DNA of 31,969 bases from UBA10110 sp964354145 (lineage in GTDB: Bacteria; Patescibacteriota; Kazan-3B-28; UBA10110). This document shows positions 8,145-17,021 of this stretch, piece by piece (the stretch's first letter is position 1; every line of letters begins with the position of its first letter). The translations under genes and the position numbers were made by a program. The stretch spans positions 1 through 31,969 of the forward strand of contig CAYGXX010000003.1 in assembly GCA_964354145.1 (NCBI GenBank), in the 5' to 3' direction. The notes beneath the pieces were generated by a model. That model was not told the origin of the DNA and did no database searches. It saw only the letters and a list, made by a program, of their open reading frames with translations.

Positions 8145-9191
8145 ATGAGCCAACCTATCGAGAAACTACAACAAGAGCTCGACGAGATTATTAACAAGCT
8201 CGAGAACATTGCCGAGCTTTCTCCGGATGAATTAAAGATTTTAAGCAAACGCAAAGCTCAGATCGAAAAAATCCTGGATATTCATCAACAACTCCAAGGT
8301 ATTGAGAAAAAACTGGTAGACAACACGGAAGTAATCAGCGGTGGTGATCTTGAATTAGTTAGATTAGCCCAGGAAGAATCCACCATGTTTATTAAACAAA
8401 AAACTACTCTCGCGCAAAAATTAGCAGAGCTAATAAACCCTCAAAACGCAGAACTCCAAAAGGATGTCATTATGGAGATCCGCGCCGGCACGGGAGGCGA
8501 TGAAGCAGCCATCTTCGCTGGTGATCTACTCAGAATGTACACCCGCTACGCCGGCAAAGAGGGCTGGAAAGTATCCATCCTGGACGAAAGCAAAACCGAA
8601 GACGGCAGTGGCTATAAAGAAGTGACCTTAGAGATTGAGGGCTCAGATGTCTTCCGGAAGCTCCGCTGGGAGCGGGGTGTTCATAGGGTCCAGCGGGTGC
8701 CGGTCACTGAAGCCAAAGGCCGGATTCATACTTCAGCCGCTACGGTAGCCGTCCTGCCTCTAGCCGAACCGGTGGACATCGTCATCCGCCCCGAAGATTT
8801 GCGAGTAGAGGTATTCCGCTCCTCTGGAAAAGGCGGCCAATCAGTGAATACCACTGATTCAGCAGTTCGGATTACTCACCTCCCTACCGGCATAGTGGCT
8901 AGCTGCCAAACGGAGAGATCCCAAACTCAAAACAAAGAAAAAGCGCTAGCCGTATTACGGTCGCGCATCTTAGATGCTGAAGAGGAGACCAAATCCAAAG
9001 AGCGCACGGAAGAGCGCCGCGCCCAAATTGGAACCGGCGACCGGAGTGAAAAAATCCGCACCTATAATTTCCCTCAAGACAGGATTACCGACCACCGTAT
9101 TAACCAAAGCTGGCACCATATTGAAACTATTTTGGCAGGCGCCCTCGACCCCATTATTGATGCTCTCGCCTCCGCCGAATCCCAACTATAA
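8145..9191 (+). CDS. prfA: Peptide chain release factor 1
   Basis: 348 residues, slightly short of the usual ~360. It reads UAA and UAG and triggers peptide release. The catalytic GGQ motif is at 230-232 (SSGKGGQSVN). The codon-recognition tripeptide is P-V-T at 186-188 (RVPVTEAKGRIHTS), the RF1 form rather than the SPF of RF2. The N-terminal coiled-coil domain (1-105) and 'RAGTGGDEA' are as expected. A TATAAT 7 bp upstream suggests leaderless translation. The gene is convergent with gmk and their stop codons overlap by 6 bp (9186-9191), so neither has room for a terminator. Confidence 0.96.
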   Translation: MSQPIEKLQQELDEIINKLENIAELSPDELKILSKRKAQIEKILDIHQQLQGIEKKLVDNTEVISGGDLELVRLAQEESTMFIKQKTTLAQKLAELINPQNAELQKDVIMEIRAGTGGDEAAIFAGDLLRMYTRYAGKEGWKVSILDESKTEDGSGYKEVTLEIEGSDVFRKLRWERGVHRVQRVPVTEAKGRIHTSAATVAVLPLAEPVDIVIRPEDLRVEVFRSSGKGGQSVNTTDSAVRITHLPTGIVASCQTERSQTQNKEKALAVLRSRILDAEEETKSKERTEERRAQIGTGDRSEKIRTYNFPQDRITDHRINQSWHHIETILAGALDPIIDALASAESQL

Positions 9192-9758
9192 CCCCAAATA
9201 ATTCCGGATAATTTTTTTGACTGTCCGAACGGTCTCATCGAGATGACCTTCCCTGTTCACTACGCTATAGGCAAAGGCGTTTTCCTTAGCCAAAGCCTCT
9301 TTAGCTAAGCGCAATCTATCAGCGATCTCATCCATCGTGCCGCCTCGCGCTACTAAGCGCTTTTTAAGTACATTCAAAGATTCAGGCTTCAAGAAAATAA
9401 TCAGCGCATCTGGATTCTGTCTTTGGATGTTCGCTGCCTCATTGGGGTCAACATCCAGAAGCGGTACATACCCCTCCGCTGCCGGCTTCCTCATGTCTTT
9501 CCACTGGGTGCCGTAGTAATGACCGCTAAAATAATTATGCTCGATCAGAAGATTCTTTCTAATCATTTCTCGGAACCGGGCTTTAGTCACAAAATGCCGG
9601 TGCACCCCCCGCTTCTCGCCCGGACGGGGAGGTCGCGTGCAGGTGGTAATTACCTTCCTCAACGGCAGATATTTCATTACCTCAGCCGCCACGGTATCCT
9701 TCCCAACAGCTGATGGCCCAGTAAATACTACTAATTTGTTAGCAAACCTATTCTTCAC
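9186..9758 (-). CDS. gmk: Guanylate kinase
   Basis: Phosphorylates GMP to GDP with ATP. From a GTG at 9758 the protein is about 190 residues. P-loop GPSAVGKDT lies at 14-22, 'TRPPRPGEKRGVHRHFV' is the GMP-binding region, and 'YYGTQW' and 'DVDPNEAANIQ' follow the family order. The frame stays open to 9860, but those extra 34 residues are translated from a dispersed repeat (also at about 17027-17071) and would be foreign to the family, so the internal GTG was chosen; a TTG 10 codons upstream is an alternative. A D replaces the usual S/T after the P-loop lysine (GKD rather than GKS), an unusual substitution. It is the last gene of the dksA-lspA-rluD run. Confidence 0.85.
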   Translation of the reverse strand: MKNRFANKLVVFTGPSAVGKDTVAAEVMKYLPLRKVITTCTRPPRPGEKRGVHRHFVTKARFREMIRKNLLIEHNYFSGHYYGTQWKDMRKPAAEGYVPLLDVDPNEAANIQRQNPDALIIFLKPESLNVLKKRLVARGGTMDEIADRLRLAKEALAKENAFAYSVVNREGHLDETVRTVKKIIRNYLGL

Positions 9759-9909
9759 CCCGTTAGAAATTACTATTTGATTTAACAAGGTTGACTTCTC
9801 ACTGCGTTCGAAGAATATTACTGTTCGAGCAGAGCGAGAACTAATATACCAATATACCAACTAAATGTAATGTCTACTAATCCCGCTAGTGTTGTCCAAT
9901 ACACTATTT

Positions 9910-10782
9910 CTAATGGGGCAAATTTTTTAAGAAATCGCTTAATTCTTTGGGCAAGGGGGCACTATATGACCTGGCTTTCCCTTGGGGGTCAACAAACTCA
10001 ATTTTATGGGCATGGAGGAACTGCCGAGATAGCCCTCGTTCTTCCCTCCCATACATTGTATCCCCGGCTACGGGATGCCGGAGCGATTTAAAGTGTACCC
10101 GAATCTGGTGAGTCCGGCCAGTTTCAGGGAAAACTTCCACCAGACTAAACCCCGGCAAATATTCTTTAACTCGGTAAAAACTTTTAGCCGCCCGCCCGCC
10201 AGATAAAGCCTCAAACCTACCGGACTTTCCCCGTTTAATCGGCAAATCAAGATAGGCTTCTTGGGGAGTAACCTTGCCTGTTAGTAAAGCCAGATAAGTT
10301 TTTTTGATCTTCCGTTCTTCAAATAATCTACTTAACCAATTCTTAGTAGTTTGGTTCAAAGCCACTAACATAACTCCGGAAGTATCCTTATCTAACCGAT
10401 GGACAAAGTAAAACTTCGCAAATCTGGCTTTGAGGGCATTCGCCAGCGTTCCTTTGGTATAACTTCCGGCTGGATGCACTACTAGACCAGCCGGTTTATT
10501 GATCACTAAGAGATTTTTATCTTGATAAATAATATCTAAATCAATTTTCTCGGGAACAATATCCATACTAGGGATGACAAGCTCAACTACAATGTTTTGA
10601 CCAGGCTGCACGATACTTTTTGGTTGAGCTTTACGGCCACCAATCCAAACTCGGCCCGACTTAATTTGGCTGACTAGAAAACTGCGAGAGTATTGAGGAA
10701 TTTTTTTGGCTAACCAGGCATCAAGCCGCTCTCCGGCGCCAGATTTAACCGTAAATCTAAATTTTCTGATGTCGCTCGCCAT
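9910..10782 (-). CDS. rluD: RluA/RluD-family 23S rRNA pseudouridine synthase
   Basis: 290 residues. An S4 RNA-binding domain (about 17-75, 'RLDAWLAKKIPQYSRS') precedes the catalytic domain. The RluA-family motif HRLDKDTSG is at 128-136, with the presumed catalytic Asp at 131; 'GRTHQIRVH' and 'HPVAGDTMYG' are also typical. Expected reaction: isomerisation of uridines in large-subunit rRNA; which positions cannot be told from sequence alone. Its start overlaps the end of lspA by 26 bp, indicating one transcript. Both genes are adjacent in many bacteria. Confidence 0.92.
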   Translation of the reverse strand: MASDIRKFRFTVKSGAGERLDAWLAKKIPQYSRSFLVSQIKSGRVWIGGRKAQPKSIVQPGQNIVVELVIPSMDIVPEKIDLDIIYQDKNLLVINKPAGLVVHPAGSYTKGTLANALKARFAKFYFVHRLDKDTSGVMLVALNQTTKNWLSRLFEERKIKKTYLALLTGKVTPQEAYLDLPIKRGKSGRFEALSGGRAAKSFYRVKEYLPGFSLVEVFPETGRTHQIRVHFKSLRHPVAGDTMYGREERGLSRQFLHAHKIEFVDPQGKARSYSAPLPKELSDFLKNLPH

Positions 10783-11233
10783 AAATGACTCCTAAAATAA
10801 TCATTACTACGCCCACAAAAATAAACACATCCGCTAAATTGAACACGGGGAATATCCAAAGGGAAACAAAATCGCGCACAAAACCGAACTTAAGCTTGTC
10901 TAACAAATTACTCGCCCCACCCCCGATAGCCAGAAGTAACCCCCACTGGTAACAGGTCATCTGCCCGCGCGAACGCCACCACAACCCGATCAATACCAAA
11001 AGTAAGACCACCACTAAACTCACCGCCAACGGGGATGTCAGCGCAATACTAAAAGCAATGCCCGGATTTTCATGCCAAACTAACCTAAGCCAACCCCATT
11101 CCCAGGTATGGGTTTTAAAGATGGTGGCGCTGGCTTTCAACCATTGATCCAATCCCGTTAGGAAAACTACCGTTACCAACAAAACGGCTAATTTAGCCCC
11201 TAATCTCTGTATTACTTTTTTCTCTATTCGCAC
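10757..11233 (-). CDS. lspA: Lipoprotein signal peptidase (signal peptidase II)
   Basis: 158 residues, normal length. Aspartic protease of the membrane that cleaves prolipoprotein signal peptides after Lgt has lipidated the cysteine. Four hydrophobic segments, 'NPGIAFSI', and 'GGGASNLLDKLKFGFVRDF' plus 'FNLADVFIFVG' are diagnostic; catalytic aspartates are D121 (VRDF) and D135 (NLAD). The start overlaps the end of the dksA-like gene by 10 bp and the end overlaps rluD. A likely client, the lipoprotein at 26762-27529, is in the same window, as is lgt. Confidence 0.95.
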   Translation of the reverse strand: MRIEKKVIQRLGAKLAVLLVTVVFLTGLDQWLKASATIFKTHTWEWGWLRLVWHENPGIAFSIALTSPLAVSLVVVLLLVLIGLWWRSRGQMTCYQWGLLLAIGGGASNLLDKLKFGFVRDFVSLWIFPVFNLADVFIFVGVVMIILGVIYGERHQKI

Positions 11234-11595
11234 TTAACACAAGTTTTGGCAGCGGGATAAATCCTTAAGCGTTCCTCAGAAATATAGTCGCCGCAATTTT
11301 CACAGTATCCATATTTACCCGTCTCAATATCCTTTAACGCGCTAACTGTTTCATTGAGAGACTGAAGCAAACTATCCGCCATAGCGGTATTCTCTCCAAA
11401 ATGCACCGTCTCATCCACTGCCTCTTCCACATCCTCACTTGACCCCTTATTGAACTCTTCGTAACGGGGCACATACCGGCCTTGGCTCTCATCAAAAAAG
11501 GCCACGCCACCTAACTCTTTCTCCAGCCGCTCCTTCTCTTTTAAGAGAGCTTCTTTCTGGGCACTGATAAACTCTGGACTGTAGTGCTCATTCAT
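11224..11595 (-). CDS. DksA/TraR-family C4 zinc-finger protein
   Basis: 123 residues. An N-terminal helical hairpin (about 10-90, charged, coiled-coil-like) is followed by a C4 zinc finger, 'YGYCENCGDYI ... TCVKCE' (C98, C101, C119, C122). DksA-type proteins enter the RNA polymerase secondary channel and modulate initiation. The coiled-coil tip here carries acidic residues (SSEDVEEAVDE), but I cannot confirm the DxxDxA tip of true DksA, so this is called by family only. A GAGG lies before the ATG. It heads the dksA-lspA-rluD-gmk run, the usual position for this family next to lspA. Confidence 0.85.
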   Translation of the reverse strand: MNEHYSPEFISAQKEALLKEKERLEKELGGVAFFDESQGRYVPRYEEFNKGSSEDVEEAVDETVHFGENTAMADSLLQSLNETVSALKDIETGKYGYCENCGDYISEERLRIYPAAKTCVKCE

Positions 11596-11620
11596 ATTTT
11601 CCTCTAAATTAATTTATTAA

Positions 11621-11665
11621 TTTATCCTGAGCGATTCGACTGAGCTCATCGTCGAAGTCCTGTCG
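11621..11665. repeat. Dispersed repeat between the channel gene and dksA-like gene
   Basis: TATCCTGAGCGATTCGACTGAG followed by GTCGAAG and TCCTGTCGAAGGAC forms a pair of nested short inverted repeats in the 75-bp gap. It belongs to the same family as the repeats near 7.5 and 31.2 kb (CCTGAGCG...TCGAAGGA core). Confidence 0.6.
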
Positions 11666-11670
11666 AAGGA

Positions 11671-12681
11671 CTAATGAATTAATTTTTCCACGGCTTCTAA
11701 ATTCGAACGGATCCCCATTAAAATCAACCGATCCCCCGTTTGAATGACCGTGTCTCCCAGGGGATTGATCACAGAATGTCCATCTTGCCGGTTAATCACT
11801 AGCACTGATACCCCTGATTTCCGGTTGGCTAAATAGGCTTCCAAGGGATGTCCCACTAGCGGGGAGGCAGACCCCACCGTCATATCAGTAATTTGGATTT
11901 CGCTGTTCTTAAGATCCAGAACATTATCGACAAAATCAGCTACCCCCGGATGCAAGGCAAAGGTCGCCATCCGGAAAGCACTGATTTGATACGGTGACAC
12001 TGCCCGATTGGCTCCCACGCGGAGCAACTTATCAACGGCTTCATCATGATTAGCCTTAGCCACGATAAACACGTTGCTATGCAAGGTCCGCGCTGTAATC
12101 ACCACTAAAATATTATCGCTGTCTTTTCCGAGAGCCGTAATTAAAGCCTTGGCATTCATGAGGCCGGCTTCCAGAAGAGTAGTCTCCGAAGTAGCATCAC
12201 CCACCACACAGAGGAAGCCTTGGTTGCGGCAAGCCGCCGCGACTTCCGGATCCCCTTCCACGATCACCACGGGAGTATTTTCTTTCGCCAATTCACGGGC
12301 GATTTTGCTCCCCACCCGGCCGTAGCCGCAAACAATGTAGTGCCCGATCAAATTTTGAACTTGTGATTTCATTTGCTTAAGTTTATATTGCTCATCAAAC
12401 CGGCTCATTAAAACATACTCCCCCACCACCCTAACTACATAGTATAGAGTAACTACACCAAAAACAATCAGGAGGATAGTGAAGATCGTCCCGGCGGTGC
12501 TTAAGGGATGAACTTCCCGGTAACCCACGGTTGCCAAGGTAATCACCACCATATAAAGGGCCTCCAAAAAAGTCCATTTTTCAATGACCATATAACCCAA
12601 CACCCCGATAACTATTAGCCCAGCTACCAGCAATATCAGAGTTACAAAATGTCTTTTGTTGATTTCAAAATCCCTATTCAT
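11671..12681 (-). CDS. Potassium channel protein with RCK (TrkA) domains
   Basis: 336 residues. Two membrane helices (about 12-32 and 64-84) flank a pore loop with the selectivity filter T-V-G-Y at 51-54 (ITLATVGYREV). A Rossmann RCK_N domain follows ('HYIVCGYGRVGSKIA', nucleotide-binding glycines at 119-124; 'VIVEGDPE'), then an RCK_C domain (about 250-336). This is the MthK/Kch-type architecture: a ligand-gated K+ channel in the cytoplasmic membrane. Its ATG overlaps the rmuC stop by 4 bp (ATGA), showing translational coupling. A repeat separates it from the dksA-like gene downstream. Confidence 0.93.
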   Translation of the reverse strand: MNRDFEINKRHFVTLILLVAGLIVIGVLGYMVIEKWTFLEALYMVVITLATVGYREVHPLSTAGTIFTILLIVFGVVTLYYVVRVVGEYVLMSRFDEQYKLKQMKSQVQNLIGHYIVCGYGRVGSKIARELAKENTPVVIVEGDPEVAAACRNQGFLCVVGDATSETTLLEAGLMNAKALITALGKDSDNILVVITARTLHSNVFIVAKANHDEAVDKLLRVGANRAVSPYQISAFRMATFALHPGVADFVDNVLDLKNSEIQITDMTVGSASPLVGHPLEAYLANRKSGVSVLVINRQDGHSVINPLGDTVIQTGDRLILMGIRSNLEAVEKLIH

Positions 12682-13700
12682 TTGGATTGGCTAATCAGTT
12701 CCGGTTCCTCTTCCGGCACGGCAGCAGATTTAAGCTGCGGTTTCTCAGCCTCGGCAAGATAAGTCATTCGCCCCCGCACCTTCCCGACAATTTTTTTATA
12801 CTCGGAATAGGCGTTACTGATCATCGTATTGCCCCGGGCGATCTGATTTTCCAGCACCGTTTCCATCTCATTGAGCGCCCGATCCAAATCCTCTAGAAAA
12901 GCCCGAACTTGTTGCTCATCATAAGTAGCCAAGGTCTTTTTGTGGAGATCCAAAAAGGTCAAAATGTAGGGAATTGCCATACTGAATGGGATCAAGATCA
13001 CCGACTGGCTGTAAGCTTTGGTGAAAGACTCTTTCAACATGGAATAAATGGCGTCCGGGACCATCATCAACGCCCGGTCCCAAGTTATTGGCGGATGGAC
13101 ATACTCCGCTACTTCTTTGATCTTTTTCATCACCTCCAGCTCAATCTTTCTGATTAATCGCTGGCGGATTTCTTCATTGGTTTCTGTGGTCAATTGGTTC
13201 ATTTCCTCTACGGCGACGACCTTGGAATCCATCGGCACAATTCGGCCATCGGGGAGCTTGAGACCAAACTCAACAGGACGGCCCTCGACTTTATAATCAA
13301 ACACAATTAGTTCGGGCGGGAAAACCTTGAAGATCTCTCGCAAAATATTTTCTCCCGCCATCCCTTTTGACTTTGAACCTTTAAATAAGTGTTCAATGCT
13401 CTTGATGGAATCTTTGATGGAAGAGGTATATTCTTCTTCTCGGCGGTTCCGCTCTTCCTGGCGAATCTTAAACTGCTGCAAAACATCCGCTACGCTCCGG
13501 AGGTCCTTATCAAGATTTTGGCTCGATTCCCGAATCAATTTTTGGTCTACCCGGAGATCTCGCGTGTCCCTAAGGAGAGTATCCAAGGTCTGGTTGACTA
13601 CCGGACCTTCCCCCTTCTGGGATGTCCGCCATAAAACCCAAACCAAGGCACCGATGGCTGCCAGGCTAATCAGACTAAGAATAACTAGAAGCGTGGTCAT
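12678..13700 (-). CDS. rmuC: RmuC-family DNA recombination protein
   Basis: 340 residues. An N-terminal membrane helix (about 4-25) is followed by a coiled coil (about 30-110) and a RmuC nuclease-like core with 'KGMAGENIL' and 'LPDGRIVPMDSK', the hallmark residues of this restriction-endonuclease-like family. RmuC limits inversion between short inverted repeats in E. coli; that is relevant in a genome as rich in short inverted repeats as this one, although the link is only suggestive. It overlaps lgt upstream (13697-13700) and the channel gene downstream (12678-12681), each by ATGA. Confidence 0.93.
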   Translation of the reverse strand: MTTLLVILSLISLAAIGALVWVLWRTSQKGEGPVVNQTLDTLLRDTRDLRVDQKLIRESSQNLDKDLRSVADVLQQFKIRQEERNRREEEYTSSIKDSIKSIEHLFKGSKSKGMAGENILREIFKVFPPELIVFDYKVEGRPVEFGLKLPDGRIVPMDSKVVAVEEMNQLTTETNEEIRQRLIRKIELEVMKKIKEVAEYVHPPITWDRALMMVPDAIYSMLKESFTKAYSQSVILIPFSMAIPYILTFLDLHKKTLATYDEQQVRAFLEDLDRALNEMETVLENQIARGNTMISNAYSEYKKIVGKVRGRMTYLAEAEKPQLKSAAVPEEEPELISQSK

Positions 13701-14566
13701 ACTTTAGATCTACTACTATATTTTAATATTAAACCACTGATTATCCCTAAAAGTATAATGGCGAGGCTTCCCCACTGCGCCACGGTCAGCGCTCCCCACT
13801 TATCGCTGTCAACGCGGAAAAATTCAATCCCAAACCGGAGGACCGAATAAGCCATTAAATATATTATGGTGACTGACCCCCTTAGAAGCTTTTTTTGTTG
13901 GGCAATTAATAAAATCAGCAGGATGATCAACAGCCCGATACTTTCGTATAAAAAAGTGGGATGAAACCAACTGTAATTGCGGAAAGGGTAGGGTCGGAAC
14001 TCTGGAGCTACCCACATTTTCCAGGGAAGGCTGGTCGGCCCTCCAAAAGCCTCTTGATTAAAAAAGTTGCCGAATCGCCCGATCATCTGCCCCAAAGCTA
14101 CCCAGGGTACCACCAGATCAGCGGCTGAGCCAAAGGATAGTTGATTCGCCCGGCAGTATAAAAAAGTGGCTGCCGCTCCGCCAAGCAATGCCCCGTGAAT
14201 GCTCAAGCCGCCTCCGGGCAAATTCAAGATCTCTACGGGAACCGCTGCAAAATACTGCCATTTCAAAATCACAAATAATAAGCGGGCTCCGATTATACCT
14301 CCCAGTACTGCACTAGTAACCAGGCCTAAAATATGCGGTCCCCAAACTGTATTTTTTGCTAACCGGCTGACCCCGCATACCGCCAATAACACCGCCCCTG
14401 CCATCAACAAACCATACCAATGAATCGGCCAGGCACCAACAGTAAATATCACCGGCTGAATAACCTTAATTCCTGAAAAATATGGCTGCAGCCACCAGTA
14501 AATAACAACGGGGATTATTAGCCCCAGTGCTGCAATTCCCGCCCGCTTGATTTCGTAATGACTCAT
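13697..14566 (-). CDS. lgt: Prolipoprotein diacylglyceryl transferase
   Basis: 289 residues, seven or so hydrophobic segments. Transfers diacylglycerol from phosphatidylglycerol to the lipobox cysteine, the step before LspA. Signature pieces: 'HWYGLLMAGA', 'GGGLSIHGALLGG', the Lgt motif 'GRFGNFFNQEAFG' and 'HPTFLYES'. The ATG at 14566 has a GAGAG just upstream. It is first in the lgt-rmuC-channel operon, divergent from the PP2C-like gene; the two promoters share the 14567-14675 gap. Confidence 0.95.
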   Translation of the reverse strand: MSHYEIKRAGIAALGLIIPVVIYWWLQPYFSGIKVIQPVIFTVGAWPIHWYGLLMAGAVLLAVCGVSRLAKNTVWGPHILGLVTSAVLGGIIGARLLFVILKWQYFAAVPVEILNLPGGGLSIHGALLGGAAATFLYCRANQLSFGSAADLVVPWVALGQMIGRFGNFFNQEAFGGPTSLPWKMWVAPEFRPYPFRNYSWFHPTFLYESIGLLIILLILLIAQQKKLLRGSVTIIYLMAYSVLRFGIEFFRVDSDKWGALTVAQWGSLAIILLGIISGLILKYSSRSKV

Positions 14567-14624
14567 CTCTCTTTCTAGGATATACTATGGCGTTATACTT
14601 CCCAAACTGCGAGAACAGCTTCGG

Positions 14625-14654
14625 TTGGTAAGTTTCAGGCTTGTAGTCTATAAT
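14625..14654 (+). promoter_or_regulatory. Promoter of the PP2C-like/propeller gene
   Basis: TTGGTA (14625-14630), 18 bp, TATAAT (14649-14654). The start would fall near 14661, about 15 nt before the ATG at 14676. This also argues against a TTG start at 14625, which would lie inside the promoter. Confidence 0.6.
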
Positions 14655-14675
14655 AACTTTGTTAAACTGAGGTTA

Positions 14676-17021
14676 ATGGTAGACTTCAAGGTTACAGCCA
14701 CAAGACCAAAATACGCCGTTAGAATTGGTAAGGTTTTATCTAAAAGCCCATCTGCCAGCGGTTTTTCCACTGCCCTGGTTTATCGACCAGATCTACTGGA
14801 AGAACAACGGCATGGCAGCCTCTATTTTGTGATTGATATTGGGAGCGCCTCTCCCTTGGCACCAGATATCGCTTATAATCTGATTGATATTCTTAAAGAA
14901 GAGTATTACCGGGATCTGTCACTGGACCCCAGCCAAAGCTTTGAAAATGCCCTTAAGGCAGCCAATGAGGAGTTTGCCGCTATTGCTAAAGAAGGCGAAA
15001 AGGATTGGATTGGCAAGACTAATGTCACGATTGCGGCAATTGCGGGCGATAAATTATTGGCGGTCCAGCGGGGAACCAATGAGATCCATCTGTGGCGAGC
15101 CGGTAAAATGATGCACCTCTCCGCTGATATGTACACCCCGGGAGAGATGCCCCGCCCGGAGGAGACCTTGTCTAATATTATAGAAGGTGATTTGCTGGTC
15201 GGCGACAAAATCATCATCAGTACCGCCGAGCTCCTGTACTATTTTTCTATTGATAAGGTTAAACGGATTATCGAGAGCTTAAGTCCGGCAGAGGGAGCCC
15301 GTAAACTAGCTGCTCAACTGGAAAAAGAAGGTGATATCAGCAAAACCAATGTGATTATCGCTGAGTTTTCGGTCCCTGAGATGGTCGCCGAAGAGGAGGA
15401 GGCTCCGGAAGACAATTGGGTTGGAAGCACCGAGTCAGATTACGGCAGGAAGTTCGTCCCGAGCGCCTCTCCCCCTCCCATCAGCGAGAACCTCTGGGGC
15501 AAAACCCCTCAAGCTGGTTTCCATACCCAAGTAGTTCGTGAAACTGATGATAAGGATAGCCTGGAATCCCGAGCTAGTGAAATGGCTCAAGAACTGGATA
15601 TCACGGATGATATACCCGCCTATGAATCTCCCCTAAAAGCCGAACACCCACCTGCCAAATTAAATATACCTCTACCTAAGATCAGCTACGACCGGCTGGG
15701 AGATAGCTTTGCCAACATCGCCAATAGAACCAAGTTAGCCGCTAAAAATCCCAATCTCAAAAAAACGCGTAACGCCATGATGCGCTATCTCAAATATTCC
15801 TGGTTAATTTTGGTAGCAGTAGTAGATTTGATTTTCAGCTCAGTGAGCTACTGGGTCAATGAGATTAAAAAACAAAAATATGGCAACCGTATCCTGCTGA
15901 TTTCCGTGGGGGTGCTGGCAGTGGTGCTAGTAGCTTCTACACTCGCCTTGGCGAACAGCCGCACCGAGAGGGTCAGCAAAAAAACCGCTATCACCTCCTT
16001 AGACAGTGCTATCCAGAAGCGGGATGCCGCTAAAGCGGCACTGATTTATGAAGATACGGCTCAAGCTAACTCTTTGCTAGCAGAAGCCTATGCTTTGGCA
16101 GAAGCAGCCACCAAACATGACGCTACCAAGCAGGATGCCCTGAGCGTGCTGGCAGACGTCAAAGGTCAATTAGATGAGATTAATAAAGTTACGCGATACG
16201 CCAACCCCCGCGTGACGGTAGATTTTGCCGGGGTAGCCAGCCAGCTAGAAACCTCGGGTAGCAAAACTGCTCCTAAGGTTAGTGTGGACAACTTTTTTGC
16301 CATTGGCGAGGATATCTACTCCTACGACTTCGACCATAATAAGGTCTACAAATATAACTATGCCCGCAATGAGGTGGGAATTGTTAATTCTCTAGTCAGT
16401 AATGAGAAAAAGATTAAATTGGGAGCTGCCACCGATAATGGCTTGGTAATTTATACCACTCCTCCCGGCATCTATGCCTTGGAACTTTCTGATAACCGCA
16501 TGAGCGCCGTGAATCTAGATAGCGGAACCTGGAACAATGCGGTGGATATTATTGCTTACACCACTAAGCTCTATTTCCTCGATCCGGATAACAATCAGGT
16601 ATGGAAATATCAAAAAACCGTGGATGGCTACACTAAGATAGCGCCCTTCTTTGAAGATAACTCCACTATCAGCCTAGCCGGAGCCTCTACCTTTGCCATT
16701 GATGGCGATATGTACTTACTAATTAACGGCGTGGTAAACAAATATGTTCAGGGAGTAAAAGTGGAATATAGTCTGCAAAATATCCCCGAGCATACAGGCG
16801 CTGTTGGCACTATCAAAGACATTTATGCTAGCTGGAATACCAACGGGCTCTATGTGCTCGATGCTACTAACAACCGCGTGATCGCTTTTGATAAGGACGG
16901 CAAATATCGCAAACAGTTTATTTTTTCTGGGATCGCTACCCCCAGCAAAATCTTTGCCGATGAAAAATTGGGCTATCTGTGGGTGATGTCCGGCACCCAA
17001 GTTTATCAGCTCGACCTATAA
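14676..17021 (+). CDS. Degenerate PP2C-like domain fused to TM segments and a beta-propeller-like domain
   Basis: 781 residues from the ATG at 14676 (weak TGAGG upstream; the frame runs further up but through the promoter). Residues about 30-230 have the order of a PP2C phosphatase: 'YFVIDIGS' where DGxG is usual, 'TIAAIAGDKLLAVQRGTNEIHLW', 'GDKIIISTAE' for GDxxxxxTDG, and 'KTNVIIAEF' for DNxT. The metal-binding aspartates are replaced, so it is probably not an active phosphatase. An acidic linker follows, then hydrophobic segments at about 375-393 and 404-426, an alpha-helical stretch rich in Ala, and from about 500 a repeat region ('VYKYNYARNEVG', 'LYFLDPDNNQVWKY', 'GLYVLDATNNRVIAFDKDGKYRKQF') resembling NHL/propeller blades. 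Probably a membrane sensor linking cytoplasm and outside. A single gene, flanked by repeats. Confidence 0.75.
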   Translation: MVDFKVTATRPKYAVRIGKVLSKSPSASGFSTALVYRPDLLEEQRHGSLYFVIDIGSASPLAPDIAYNLIDILKEEYYRDLSLDPSQSFENALKAANEEFAAIAKEGEKDWIGKTNVTIAAIAGDKLLAVQRGTNEIHLWRAGKMMHLSADMYTPGEMPRPEETLSNIIEGDLLVGDKIIISTAELLYYFSIDKVKRIIESLSPAEGARKLAAQLEKEGDISKTNVIIAEFSVPEMVAEEEEAPEDNWVGSTESDYGRKFVPSASPPPISENLWGKTPQAGFHTQVVRETDDKDSLESRASEMAQELDITDDIPAYESPLKAEHPPAKLNIPLPKISYDRLGDSFANIANRTKLAAKNPNLKKTRNAMMRYLKYSWLILVAVVDLIFSSVSYWVNEIKKQKYGNRILLISVGVLAVVLVASTLALANSRTERVSKKTAITSLDSAIQKRDAAKAALIYEDTAQANSLLAEAYALAEAATKHDATKQDALSVLADVKGQLDEINKVTRYANPRVTVDFAGVASQLETSGSKTAPKVSVDNFFAIGEDIYSYDFDHNKVYKYNYARNEVGIVNSLVSNEKKIKLGAATDNGLVIYTTPPGIYALELSDNRMSAVNLDSGTWNNAVDIIAYTTKLYFLDPDNNQVWKYQKTVDGYTKIAPFFEDNSTISLAGASTFAIDGDMYLLINGVVNKYVQGVKVEYSLQNIPEHTGAVGTIKDIYASWNTNGLYVLDATNNRVIAFDKDGKYRKQFIFSGIATPSKIFADEKLGYLWVMSGTQVYQLDL

